DNA of 32,332 nucleotides, taken from positions 1 through 32,332 of the forward strand of contig CAZEVY010000058.1 of NCBI GenBank assembly GCA_964515555.1. The letters run 5' to 3'. A program made the position numbers and the translations under genes. Source of the DNA: CAZEVY01 sp964515555 (GTDB lineage: Bacteria > Acidobacteriota > Terriglobia > Bryobacterales > Bryobacteraceae). Numbering within the stretch: position 1 is the stretch's first letter; every line of letters begins with the position of its first letter. Below, one piece after another: positions 24,146 through 32,086 of this stretch. The notes beneath the pieces were generated by a model that was not told the DNA's origin, made no database searches, and saw only the letters and a list, made by a program, of their open reading frames with translations.

Positions 24146-25786
24146 TCAGGGCTTGTAGCCCGGACCGCGGACGATGCGCCCCGGCTTCGCCCCCGTGTGC
24201 TCGCCGTCGCGCAGCACCGCGATCCCGTTGACGAAGACGTGCCGCACGCCGGTCGAGAGCTGGTGCGGGTTCTCGAATGTCGCGTGGTCGGCGATGCGCG
24301 CGGCGTCGAACACCACCACGTCGGCCCAGGCGCCTTCCTGCAACAGGCCGCGGTCGAGGATCGAGAGGCGGCGCGCCACCGCCGAGGTCATCTTGCGGAT
24401 GGCGTCTTCGAGCGGGATGACCTTTTCGTCGCGCACATACTTGCCGAGCACGCGCGGGAAGTTGCCGTAGGCGCGCGGATGGGCGAGGTCGCGCGCGTTG
24501 GCCGGGTCGAGCCCGCCGGCGTCGGTGCCGAGCTTGATCCAGGGCTGACGGAGCTGGAGGCGGATGTTCTCCTCGCTCATCATGAAGTAAATCGTCTCGA
24601 CCCGGCTGCGATCGGCGAGGATGAGGTCCATCGCCGCGTCGATCCAGTCCTTCCCCATCATGGCGGCGATCTCCGAGAGCCGCTTGCCGACGTAGCGCTT
24701 GTTCTCCTCGCGGCGCGCGCCGACCACGAGCACGCCCTCCGGCGTCGCCAGCTCGCCGAGGTTCTCCCATTCGGCCTTGCCCGAGAGAATCTCCGCGCGG
24801 ATCTTCGCCCGAATGGCGGGGTCGGCGAGATTCTCGAAGAGCTTTCCTCCCGCCGACGCCCAGGGCGGCAGGCAGGCCGAGAGACCGGTGCCTCCGGCCG
24901 TGTAGGCGTACATGTCGGCGCCGATGTCGAGTCCCGCCGCGCGCGCTTCGTCGATCTTCGCGATCGCCTGCGCCGCCTTGTGCCAGTTGCGCGTGCCGGC
25001 GGCCTTGAGGTGATAAATCTCCACCGGCACTCCGCCCTCGCGGCCGATGCGAATGGCCTCGTCGATCGCTTCGAGCAGCCGATCCGCCTCCGAACGCATG
25101 TGCGTGATGTAGACGCCGCCGAGCGGCGACATCGCCTTCGCCATTTCGATCAGTTCGGCGGTGGTGGCATACTCGCCCGGCGGGTAGATCAGCGCCGACG
25201 CCACGCCGAAGGCGCCGTCTTCCATGGCCTCGCGCACGACGCGGCGCATCTCGGCGAGCTCGGCGGCGTTGGGCGCGCCCTGCTCCATGCCCTTGGCGTA
25301 CATGCGCACGGTGGTCGCGCCGGCAAACGATCCGAAGTTGACCGACGTGCCGCGGCTCTCCATGGCGCGCAGCCAGGCGTCGAAGCCGCGAGGACCCGGG
25401 AAGTCGCGCGGACCGGCGACGGCGCGGGTCTTCTCGTTGGCGGGGGCGTTGGTGGTGCCTTCGCCCATGATTTCAGTGGTGACGCCCTGCGTGATCTTGC
25501 TGAGGACCCGGCTGTCCCCGTCGAGCAGCGCGGCGCGGGAGTGGCTCTGGATGTCGATGAAGCCCGGCGCGACGACCAGTCCACGGGCGTCGACGCGGAG
25601 CCGCGTTTCCGACGAGGCCAGCATGCCGGCCGGCGCGATACGGGCGATGCGTCCGTCGCGAATGGCGAGGTCGCCGTGGAACCACGAGTTGCCGCTGCCG
25701 TCGACGATGCGGCCTCCGGCGAGGATGGCGTCGTAGGGTTGCGCCGCGGCGACGGCGGCAAAGAGGAATGCGAGGATTCGGATCAT
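24146..25786 (-). CDS. D-aminoacylase-like amidohydrolase with altered metal-site motif
   Basis: A 546-residue exported amidohydrolase (signal peptide MIRILAFLFAAVAAAQ). Its layout matches N-acyl-D-amino-acid deacylases: the beta-sandwich strand YDAILAGGRIVDGSG, then APGFIDIQSHS at 73-83. In most members this is D-x-H-x-H; here the first His is Gln80, leaving only H82. The usual Cys ligand stretch (GNCG) is replaced by MGEGTT at 107-112. H229 (ITHMRSE), H259 (YHLK) and D422 (LGTDAGG) are kept. Deacylation of N-acyl-D-amino acids or a related cyclic amide is likely, but the rewired site makes specificity uncertain. It starts seven bases after the vapC stop without its own ribosome site, so it may depend on the upstream toxin-antitoxin transcript. 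Confidence 0.84.
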   Translation of the reverse strand: MIRILAFLFAAVAAAQPYDAILAGGRIVDGSGNSWFHGDLAIRDGRIARIAPAGMLASSETRLRVDARGLVVAPGFIDIQSHSRAALLDGDSRVLSKITQGVTTEIMGEGTTNAPANEKTRAVAGPRDFPGPRGFDAWLRAMESRGTSVNFGSFAGATTVRMYAKGMEQGAPNAAELAEMRRVVREAMEDGAFGVASALIYPPGEYATTAELIEMAKAMSPLGGVYITHMRSEADRLLEAIDEAIRIGREGGVPVEIYHLKAAGTRNWHKAAQAIAKIDEARAAGLDIGADMYAYTAGGTGLSACLPPWASAGGKLFENLADPAIRAKIRAEILSGKAEWENLGELATPEGVLVVGARREENKRYVGKRLSEIAAMMGKDWIDAAMDLILADRSRVETIYFMMSEENIRLQLRQPWIKLGTDAGGLDPANARDLAHPRAYGNFPRVLGKYVRDEKVIPLEDAIRKMTSAVARRLSILDRGLLQEGAWADVVVFDAARIADHATFENPHQLSTGVRHVFVNGIAVLRDGEHTGAKPGRIVRGPGYKP

Positions 25787-25793
25787 GAAGGGC

Positions 25794-26225
25794 TTATTGG
25801 ACCACGGACGGACGGCGTGGAGTGTGGAGCACGACGGGAATCACCGAGGCGTAAGCGTGAAAGTCGCGGTCGAGCGTGAAGATCGTCCAGTCGCGACGAA
25901 TAGCCACCGCGCAGATCAGGAAGTCCACCGGCGATCCGGCGATGCCTCGCGCCCGGCAGCGATTCGCGATCTCGGCCGCCGATTCGAATTCCTCGCAGCC
26001 TAAAGGGGCATCCTGGTAGGTGCGAAGGCGGTCTCGCAGGCGCAGGAACTGGGCTTGCTCTCTGACGCCGGTCAGCAACTCCTGGCGGATCGGACCGATA
26101 ATCCGGACCCGATTCTCACGGCTCAACTCCCACAGTTCATTCACGGTCAGCTCATCGGGACCCTGGGCGGGACGTCGCCGCCGAAGTCCGATGGACCAAA
26201 CGGTGGAGTCTACCAGGACGTTCAC
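25794..26225 (-). CDS. vapC: PIN-domain ribonuclease toxin (VapC family)
   Basis: A 143-residue PIN-domain protein. The expected acidic metal-binding residues are all visible: D6 in MNVLVDSTVW, E49 in IRQEL, D101 in SPVDFLIC, and D119 in FTLDRDF. VapC toxins cleave RNA (often initiator tRNA or rRNA loops) when free of their antitoxin. The GTG start at 26225 overlaps the stop of the upstream antitoxin gene (GTGA), the normal arrangement of a vapBC pair. Length is typical. I saw no broken or missing active-site residue, so it is probably functional. Confidence 0.9.
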   Translation of the reverse strand: MNVLVDSTVWSIGLRRRRPAQGPDELTVNELWELSRENRVRIIGPIRQELLTGVREQAQFLRLRDRLRTYQDAPLGCEEFESAAEIANRCRARGIAGSPVDFLICAVAIRRDWTIFTLDRDFHAYASVIPVVLHTPRRPSVVQ

Positions 26226-26428
26226 TTGCGTTTGGCGCGCCGCTCGCGTTTGATGTCGTAGGACGGGTCGTAGTCGATGGTGCCGAAGAGCTTAAAGATC
26301 TCCAGCCGCTTTCGCTGCTCTATGTACTCCGCCAGCGCCTCCGCCGCCGCTTCCGCCTTCGTCCGATGGCCGCCCAGCCGCCGCGCTTCCTTCAGCAGCT
26401 TGTCGTCGATTTCGATGTTGGTTGTCAT
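26222..26428 (-). CDS. vapB: VapB-type antitoxin
   Basis: A 68-residue protein upstream of, and overlapping, vapC. The sequence has the DUF2191/VapB pattern: an N-terminal strand for ribbon-helix-helix DNA binding (MTTNIEIDDKLLKEARRL), the helix GGHRTKAEAAAEALAEYIEQR, and a C-terminal tail (LFGTIDYDPSYDIK) that wraps the PIN domain in related pairs. The start is the ATG at 26428 with GGGAGG just upstream; the same frame is open from a further ATG, but that adds residues unlike the family. As in other vapBC systems the antitoxin, with the toxin, is expected to bind its own promoter in 26429-26540, where the divergent gene also begins. Confidence 0.88.
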   Translation of the reverse strand: MTTNIEIDDKLLKEARRLGGHRTKAEAAAEALAEYIEQRKRLEIFKLFGTIDYDPSYDIKRERRAKRK

Positions 26429-26540
26429 ACCCTCCCACCCGATGCTACACCAGGGCCGGTCCCGCTGAAAGGAACTCCATCGAGGCGGCATCTCCCGGAT
26501 GTAAACGGCCTTCGCGCCGCCCTAGTCCAAGGAGATAACC

Positions 26541-28783
26541 ATGAAATTCCGCCGCATCGCCTCCTCCATCCTCGGCCTGGCGACCCTCACCGCCGCAGTT
26601 TGGCTGCTGATCGCCGCCAATCCCCCGGCGCTCGGCGCCCAGACCCCCGGCGCCCTCATGCGGGTCGTCAAGGACCGCGAACCCGTCCCGTGCCCGCTGC
26701 GGCACACCGACGTGAAGGCCGAAATCAGCGGCTTCCTCTCGCGCGTCACCGTCACGCAGGAGTTCGAGAACACCCTCGGCGAGAAAATCGAGGCCGTCTA
26801 CGTCTTCCCGCTGCCCGCCAAGGCCGCCGTCGATGACATGACCATGTACATCGGCTCGCGTACCGTGCGCAGCAGGATCAGGAAGCGCGAGGAAGCGCGG
26901 CAGATCTACGAGGCCGCCCGCGCCCGCGGCCAACTCGCCGGCCTGCTCGACCAGGAGCGCCCCAACGTCTTCACGCAATCGGTGGCGAACATCCCTCCCG
27001 GCGAGAAAGTGAAAGTCGTCATCAGCTACGTCGAGACCCTGAAGTACGAAGCCGGCAGCTACGAGTTCTCCTTCCCGATGGTCGTCGGACCCCGCTACAT
27101 GCCCGGCCGGCCGACCACCCGATCGGGCGGCGGCTGGTCGCCCGACACCTCGCGCGTCCCCGACGCTTCCCGCATCTCGCCGCCCGTGGCGATTCCCGGC
27201 ACGCGCGCCGGACACGACATCTCGATCCAGGTGAAGATCGACGCCGGCCTCCCCATCGATGCCCTGGCCGCCGCCACCCACGAAGTGGTCAGCGAGCGCC
27301 CGAGTCCGCGCGAGGCCGTCGTGCGGCTGAAGAACCTGCGCGAGATTCCGAACAAGGACTTCGTGCTGCGCTACGACGTCGCCGGCCGCCGCATCCAGGA
27401 CGCCGTGCTCACGCACCGCGCGAGCGCGAGCGGCTTCTTCACTTTGATTCTGCAACCGCCCGAGCGCGTCGAGGCCGGCGAGATCACGCCGAAGGAGATT
27501 GTCTTCGTCATCGATACCTCGGGCTCCATGTCGGGCTTCCCCATCGAGAAAGCCAAGGAGGTCGTCGACCTGGCGCTGAAAGGCCTGCACCCGCGCGATA
27601 CGTTCAACCTCATCACCTTTGCCGGCGACACCCACGTCCTGTTCCCGCAGCCGGTCGCGGCGACCGTCGAGAACGTCGACCAGGCCCGCCGATTCCTCGC
27701 CACGCGACAGGGACGCGGCGGCACCGAGATGATGAAAGCCATCCGCGCCGCGCTCGATCCCAGCGACCGGCAGGAGCACATCCGCATCGTGTGCTTCCTG
27801 ACCGACGGCTACGTCGGCAACGACATGGAGATCGTCGGTGAGATCAAACGGCATCCGAACGCGCGCGTGTTTTCCTTCGGCATCGGCGGATCGGTGAACC
27901 GCTTCCTGCTCGACAAGATGGCCGAGGAGGGCCGCGGCGAGGTGGAGTACGTCTCGCTGCGCGACGACGGCTCAGCCGCCGCGCGCCGCTTCCACGAGCG
28001 CGTGCGGACGCCGCTGCTCACCGACATCTCGATCGAGTGGGGCGGACTGCCCGTCGCCCAGGTCTATCCGCAGCGCATTCCCGACCTGTTCAGCGCGAAG
28101 CCCGTGGTGGTCGTGGGGCGATACACGGGCGCGGCGCGCGGCGCGATTCGCCTCAAGGGGCGCACGGCGTCGGGCGCGTTTATCCGCGAAATCGGGGTGA
28201 ATCTGCCGGACCGCGAGCCGCGGCACGACACGCTGGCGAGCCTGTGGGCGCGCACGCGCATCGAGGATCTCATGGCGGACGATTGGAGCGGTATGCAGAC
28301 AGGCGCGCCGCGCGGAACCCTGAAGGACGAAATCACGCAGCTCGGACTCGACTTCCGGCTGATGACGCAGTTCACCTCTTTCGTGGCCGTCGAGGAGACG
28401 ACCGTCACCGAGGGCGGCCAGCCGCGGCGCATCGAGGTGCCCGTCGAGATACCCGACGGCGTCCGCTACGAGGGTGTGTTCGGCGACGAGTCGGATCGCG
28501 TGGCGAAGATGGCGCTCGCCGCGCCGGCGTCCGTCTCGCACCTGAGAATGTCTTCGGGCGTTGTGGGCGGGGTGATCGCGGGAGTACCCGCGGGCGCCTA
28601 CGATCGCAGCGCTCCGCCTCCGTCTCAGCCCGTGCGCGCCGAAGTCGGGCGGCCTAACGAAATCAAACAGCCATCCTCGCGCATTCATGCCGGCGTGCAG
28701 GCGCTCGTCGACCGGCTGGCCCGCACCGGCGGACATCTTCCCGCGATGCACGGCATCGCATTCGTGCGCGACGGCAAGGCGCA
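26541..28783 (+). CDS. VIT domain / von Willebrand factor A protein, 3' end lost in gap
   Basis: An exported protein, 747 residues visible before it runs into the Ns. Residues 1-34 are a signal sequence ending in GAQ. A vault (VIT) domain spans about 40-175 (VKAEISGFLSRVTVTQEFENTLGEKIEAVYVFPLP). A vWA domain starts near 318: VFVIDTSGSMSG at 321-332 holds the MIDAS D325-x-S327-x-S329, GGTEMM supplies the next metal residue, and LTDGYVGND the last Asp. VIT-vWA proteins are often surface-exposed and related to inter-alpha-trypsin-inhibitor heavy chains; an adhesive or protein-binding role is inference. The start has AAGGAG eight bases upstream. The open frame continues through the Ns to 29147, but that part is the converging gene's shadow, so the true C-terminus is unknown. 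Confidence 0.9.
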
Positions 28784-28883
28784 NNNNNNNNNNNNNNNNN
28801 NNNNNNNNNNNNNNNNNNNNNNNNNNNNNNNNNNNNNNNNNNNNNNNNNNNNNNNNNNNNNNNNNNNNNNNNNNNNNNNNNNN
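28784..28883. other. Assembly gap (100 Ns)
   Basis: Exactly 100 Ns interrupt the sequence. A run of 100 is the conventional size for a scaffold gap of unknown length, so the real distance between the flanks is not known. Two converging genes are cut here: the VIT-vWA gene from the left and the YgfZ/GcvT-like gene from the right. Confidence 0.98.
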
Positions 28884-29806
28884 GGCTGGATGGGGCGGAC
28901 CTCCGCCTCTTCCAGCCCGATGGCGAGCCTGGTTCCGGGAGCGGCATGCTCGGCGCGAAGCGTCGCGATCGCCACCGTCCGGCCCAGGCCCTCGGAGAAT
29001 GCCGCCGACGTAATCGAACCCACCGCCGATCCCGCCGTCAGTTCCGCGCCCGGCGCCGGCGGCTTGCCGGAAACGAACAGACCGGCGATGTGCCGGTTCA
29101 CCCGGCCCCGCGACCGGATGCGCTCGACGATCTCCTGGCCCAGGTAGCAGCCCTTGCTGAAGTGAAGCGCGTGCGCGAGGCGCGTTTCCTGCGGAAGCGC
29201 GTCGTCGCTGAAGTCCACTCCGTAGCGCGGCCGGCAGTTCTCGATGCGGGCGATCTCGGCGTCGGCGGCGTCCGCGGAAACGGCCCCGGCGCGCTTCAGC
29301 GTCGCCACGATCCCGTCGCGCCGCGATGCGGGAGCGAAGACGCGGTAGCCGGGGCCGCCGGTATACGTCGCCGCCAGCACGATCGCGTCGTCCCACGCCG
29401 CGTGGGCGCCGGCCCCCGGCGGAACCGGCGCGCCGATCGCGTTGAGCGCGTCGCCCGCCTTCGGCCCTTCGAGGCCGAGCACGGCGTGCTCATCGGTGGC
29501 GTCGGCAAGCTGCACATCGTCGGCGATGATGAACTTGTCGAGGTGCCCGTAGAGCGACGCTCGCGTCGATGCCTCGGCGTCGAGCAGAATGCGGCCCTCG
29601 AGACACAGCACGTTGGCGTCCGCCAGGATGCGCCCCTGCGCGTTGAGGAAGAACGCGTAGCAACTCTCGCCCGGCTTCAACTGCTCGATGTGATTGGAGG
29701 ACATGGCGTGCAGGAATCGCGCGCGGTCTTCGCCCGCCAGCGAGAGGACTCCCCGTTCGAGCGCCAGGACGGCCGCGCCCTCGCGGAGTGCTTCGTAGCC
29801 CGTCAT
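28884..29806 (-). CDS. ygfZ: YgfZ/GcvT-like folate-binding protein, 3' end lost in gap
   Basis: 307 residues are visible before the gene reaches the Ns, about the normal size for YgfZ, so only a short tail is missing. The protein begins like aminomethyltransferase-related YgfZ (LALERGVLSLAGEDRARFLHAMSSNHI), and the conserved YgfZ signature KGCYLGQE is at residues 218-225, with the Cys at 220. YgfZ proteins bind tetrahydrofolate and help iron-sulfur enzymes such as MiaB. A GcvT role is unlikely because the GcvT active-site Asp context is not seen. Its ATG overlaps the stop of the CopD-like gene (ATGA), so the two are co-transcribed. It converges with the VIT-vWA gene over the gap. Confidence 0.88.
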
Positions 29807-30219
29807 TGCAGCGAGCGGAGCCAGGCGCCGATCGCGGCGATGGCGAGTCCGCTGGCGGCGACTCCCGTCATCCAGCGGGTGCGCTTACCCGCGTCGACGC
29901 CCTGCTTGCCGAGCAGCTCCGAGACGGCGAACACGTGCAGCGCCAGCAGCATCTTGATGCCGAACGCCATGTGGTAGCCCGGCGGATAGGCGGCCTTCGC
30001 CAGGAAATTGTAGAGGCCGCTCGCCAGCACCAGGAGGATGGCGATTCGCACCGGGCCGCGAAGCCTCGAGGCGATGCGGTCCTCCAGATCGCGGCGCGTC
30101 TTCCCATCCAGCCCCGCCGAGGCCGGCGCCAGCGCCAGCCGGCCGAACAGAGCGCCGCCGACCAGGAAGATCGCCGAGGCGATGTGAATCCAACGCGAGA
30201 GCAGCGCGACGATGTCCAT
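29803..30219 (-). CDS. CopD-like four-helix membrane protein
   Basis: A 138-residue integral membrane protein with four hydrophobic helices, about residues 10-30, 57-77, 83-103 and 117-136. The opening MDIVALLSRWIHIASAIFLVGGALFGRLALAP has the W-(I/L)-H-(I/L) pattern, with the His in helix 1, that is common in CopD-type and DUF2269-like proteins; a further His pair (YHMAFGIKMLLALHVF) lies in helix 3. Such His residues may bind haem or copper, but this is not proven. The stop overlaps ygfZ (ATGA). The start at 30219 is 34 bases from the divergent alcohol dehydrogenase start at 30254, so promoters are shared or overlap the genes. Confidence 0.75.
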   Translation of the reverse strand: MDIVALLSRWIHIASAIFLVGGALFGRLALAPASAGLDGKTRRDLEDRIASRLRGPVRIAILLVLASGLYNFLAKAAYPPGYHMAFGIKMLLALHVFAVSELLGKQGVDAGKRTRWMTGVAASGLAIAAIGAWLRSLQ

Positions 30220-30253
30220 AAGAGTCCACTATACAATCGAAGGGAGGTGCGGC

Positions 30254-31270
30254 ATGGGCATGATGAGAGCGGCTCAGGTTGCGCGGCCCGGCGGGCCGTT
30301 CGAGCTGGTGGAGCGGGAGATTCCCGAGCCGGGACCGGGTATGGTCCGGTTGCGTGTGGAAGCGTGCGGCATCTGTCACAGCGACGTCATCGCGCGCGAA
30401 GCCTTGTTTCCGGGCGTCACGTTTCCGCGCATCCCCGGACATGAGGTCGCGGGCGTCGTCGAGGCCGTCGGGCCGGGCGTCGCCGGATGGGAACCGGGGA
30501 GGCGCGCCGGCGTCGGCTGGCACGGTGGCTCCTGCCTCTGGTGCGATTCCTGCAAGCGCGGCGACTTCTTCGCATGCCCGCGCACGGAGACCACCGGAAT
30601 CACCTTCGATGGCGGCTACGCCACCCACATGATCGCGCCCGCCCCGGCGCTGGCCCGCATCCCCGACGGGGTATCGGCCGTGGAAGCCGCTCCGCTTATG
30701 TGCGCCGGCATCACGACCTTCAACGCGCTGCGCAACAGCGGCGCGCGCCCCGGCCAGACCGTCGCGATTCTCGGCCTCGGTGGACTCGGTCACCTGGCCG
30801 TGCAGTTCGCCGCGAGAATGGGATTCCGCACCATCGCCATCGCCCGCGGCGCCGGGAAAGGGCCGCTGGCGAAAACCCTCGGCGCCTCCCATTACATCGA
30901 TAGCCGCGCCGGCGATCCCGCGGCGGCGCTGACCGCCCTCGGCGGCGCCTCGGTGATTCTGTCGACGGTGACCAACGCCGACGCCATGAGCGCCGTGCTG
31001 GGCGGCCTGGCGGCCCGTGGGACCATGGTGGTGGTCGGCGCGGCCGATTCCATGCAGGTCCCGGTGGTGCCGCTTCTCATGGGGAACCGGTCGGTCAAAG
31101 GCTGGTATTCGGGAACTTCGATCGACACGCAGGACACGCTCGAATTCGCGGTGCTCGCCGGGGTCCGCTCGATGAATGAGGTGTATCCGCTCAGCCGCGC
31201 CGGCGAGGCTTACGACCGTATGATGAGCGGAGATGCGCGCTTCCGCGTCGTGCTCGATATGAACGGCTGA
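30254..31270 (+). CDS. Zinc-dependent alcohol dehydrogenase (MDR family)
   Basis: A 338-residue medium-chain dehydrogenase, probably oxidising alcohols or reducing aldehydes with NAD(P). The catalytic zinc ligands are C41 (CGICHSD), H63 (GHE) and C150 (PLMCAG). The structural zinc site is the four Cys at 94, 97, 100 and 108 (GSCLWCDSCKRGDFFAC). The Rossmann motif GLGGLG is at 174-179. The pattern matches AdhA/AdhP-type zinc alcohol dehydrogenases. I chose the ATG at 30254 because GGAGGT lies five bases upstream; the frame is open from 30212, but that part overlaps the start of the divergent gene and lacks a ribosome site. A TATACA sequence at 30230 could be part of its promoter. Its TGA directly touches the stop of the converging LRR gene (TGATCA). 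Confidence 0.92.
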   Translation: MGMMRAAQVARPGGPFELVEREIPEPGPGMVRLRVEACGICHSDVIAREALFPGVTFPRIPGHEVAGVVEAVGPGVAGWEPGRRAGVGWHGGSCLWCDSCKRGDFFACPRTETTGITFDGGYATHMIAPAPALARIPDGVSAVEAAPLMCAGITTFNALRNSGARPGQTVAILGLGGLGHLAVQFAARMGFRTIAIARGAGKGPLAKTLGASHYIDSRAGDPAAALTALGGASVILSTVTNADAMSAVLGGLAARGTMVVVGAADSMQVPVVPLLMGNRSVKGWYSGTSIDTQDTLEFAVLAGVRSMNEVYPLSRAGEAYDRMMSGDARFRVVLDMNG

Positions 31271-31876
31271 TCAAGGCTGCTTTTTCTCGTCGGCTTTCTT
31301 CTCCGCCTCTGGCTTTGCGGGTGCGGGCGGCTCTTCCCACCCGAGATTGACGTCCAGGCCGGGGATCGCTTTGGCCAGTTGTTCGGCGCCCCCCTTGGTA
31401 ACCTTGGTCTGCCAGAGGTACAGCTTCCGCAGCTTCGCCAGGCCCTTCAAGTGCGCCAGGCCCGCGTCGGTGACGGCGGTGCCGTACAGGTTCAGATAGG
31501 TCAGCTCCTTCAATGCGGCGAGATGGGCCAGTCCGGCGTCGGTGATCTTCGTGTTCTCGAGATGAATCGCGGTGACGCTGGTCAATCCGACGAGCGCGGC
31601 CATTCCTTTGTCGGTGACCGACGTCCTCCCCAGGTGCACGCTGACCACCTTCTGCACGTCGCGAACGGCCGCGACCTGCTCGTCGGTAACCGCGGCGCCC
31701 GCCAGGTGAAAGTCCACCTCGACGCGATCGTCGTTCTGCGCCACTTTGCGCACGCTGCCGCCGGCTGCTTCGATCCTGGCGATCGCCTTCTGCTCGGCGC
31801 TGGCGCCGGTGGCGGCGGTCGGTTTGGCGGGCTTCGCCGGGGCCGGCTTCGGTTTGGGTGGCGCTTGAGCGAACAT
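31271..31876 (-). CDS. Leucine-rich-repeat protein, probably exported
   Basis: A 201-residue protein. After a Pro/Lys/Ala-rich segment (residues about 5-25) and a coiled opening (EQKAIARIEAAGGSVRK), residues about 65-185 hold four or five LRRs of the bacterial type with VTDAGLAHL (for example TKITDAGLAHLAAL, GTAVTDAGLAHLKGL). Such repeats are common in planctomycetes and acidobacteria and usually mediate protein binding. The C-terminus is again Pro/Lys/Glu-rich. The ATG at 31876 gives MFAQAPPKPK, which reads like the cleavage end of a signal peptide. A TTG twelve codons upstream (31912) would give MNRRRRVGTLLSMFAQA, a short signal-peptide-like start, so the true start may be there. The gene diverges from groES. 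Confidence 0.82.
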   Translation of the reverse strand: MFAQAPPKPKPAPAKPAKPTAATGASAEQKAIARIEAAGGSVRKVAQNDDRVEVDFHLAGAAVTDEQVAAVRDVQKVVSVHLGRTSVTDKGMAALVGLTSVTAIHLENTKITDAGLAHLAALKELTYLNLYGTAVTDAGLAHLKGLAKLRKLYLWQTKVTKGGAEQLAKAIPGLDVNLGWEEPPAPAKPEAEKKADEKKQP

Positions 31877-31993
31877 GCTCAAGAGTGTACCGACACGGCG
31901 TCTCCGATTCAACCCGAGTCCCGGCGGTCCCCCCGGAGCGTCACAAGTGCCATCCGTGGATATGGTTGTCACCGAAGGGCTTAGTGGATTCGC

Positions 31994-32020
31994 TTGACAC
32001 TCGGCATCCGGGAGTGCTAA
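31994..32020 (+). promoter_or_regulatory. CIRCE operator overlapping the groES promoter
   Basis: The right arm GAGTGCTAA (32012-32020) matches the CIRCE consensus exactly, and the left arm TTGACACTC (31994-32002) matches at seven of nine positions; the spacer is nine bases, as required. CIRCE is the target of the HrcA repressor of groE operons. The left arm's TTGACA is also an ideal -35, and CTAAAA/TAAAAC at 32017-32023 lies 17-18 bases downstream as a -10 over the right arm. HrcA binding would therefore block RNA polymerase directly. Confidence 0.9.
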
Positions 32021-32071
32021 AACAGTTCTTCCGGCCTCGATCCCGGGGACGGAGCCAATCAGCCCCAATTC

Positions 32072-32077
32072 AGGAGG
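32072..32077 (+). promoter_or_regulatory. Ribosome-binding site of groES
   Basis: AGGAGG, a full match to the anti-Shine-Dalgarno sequence, ends nine bases before the groES ATG at 32087. It is the strongest such site in the window, as expected for a highly expressed chaperonin gene. Confidence 0.85.
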
Positions 32078-32086
32078 TACGTCAAC

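Noticed and set aside
28784..29147. Continuation of the VIT-vWA frame through the Ns
   Set aside because: The frame is open only because Ns are translated as X; beyond the gap it is antisense to the ygfZ-like gene.
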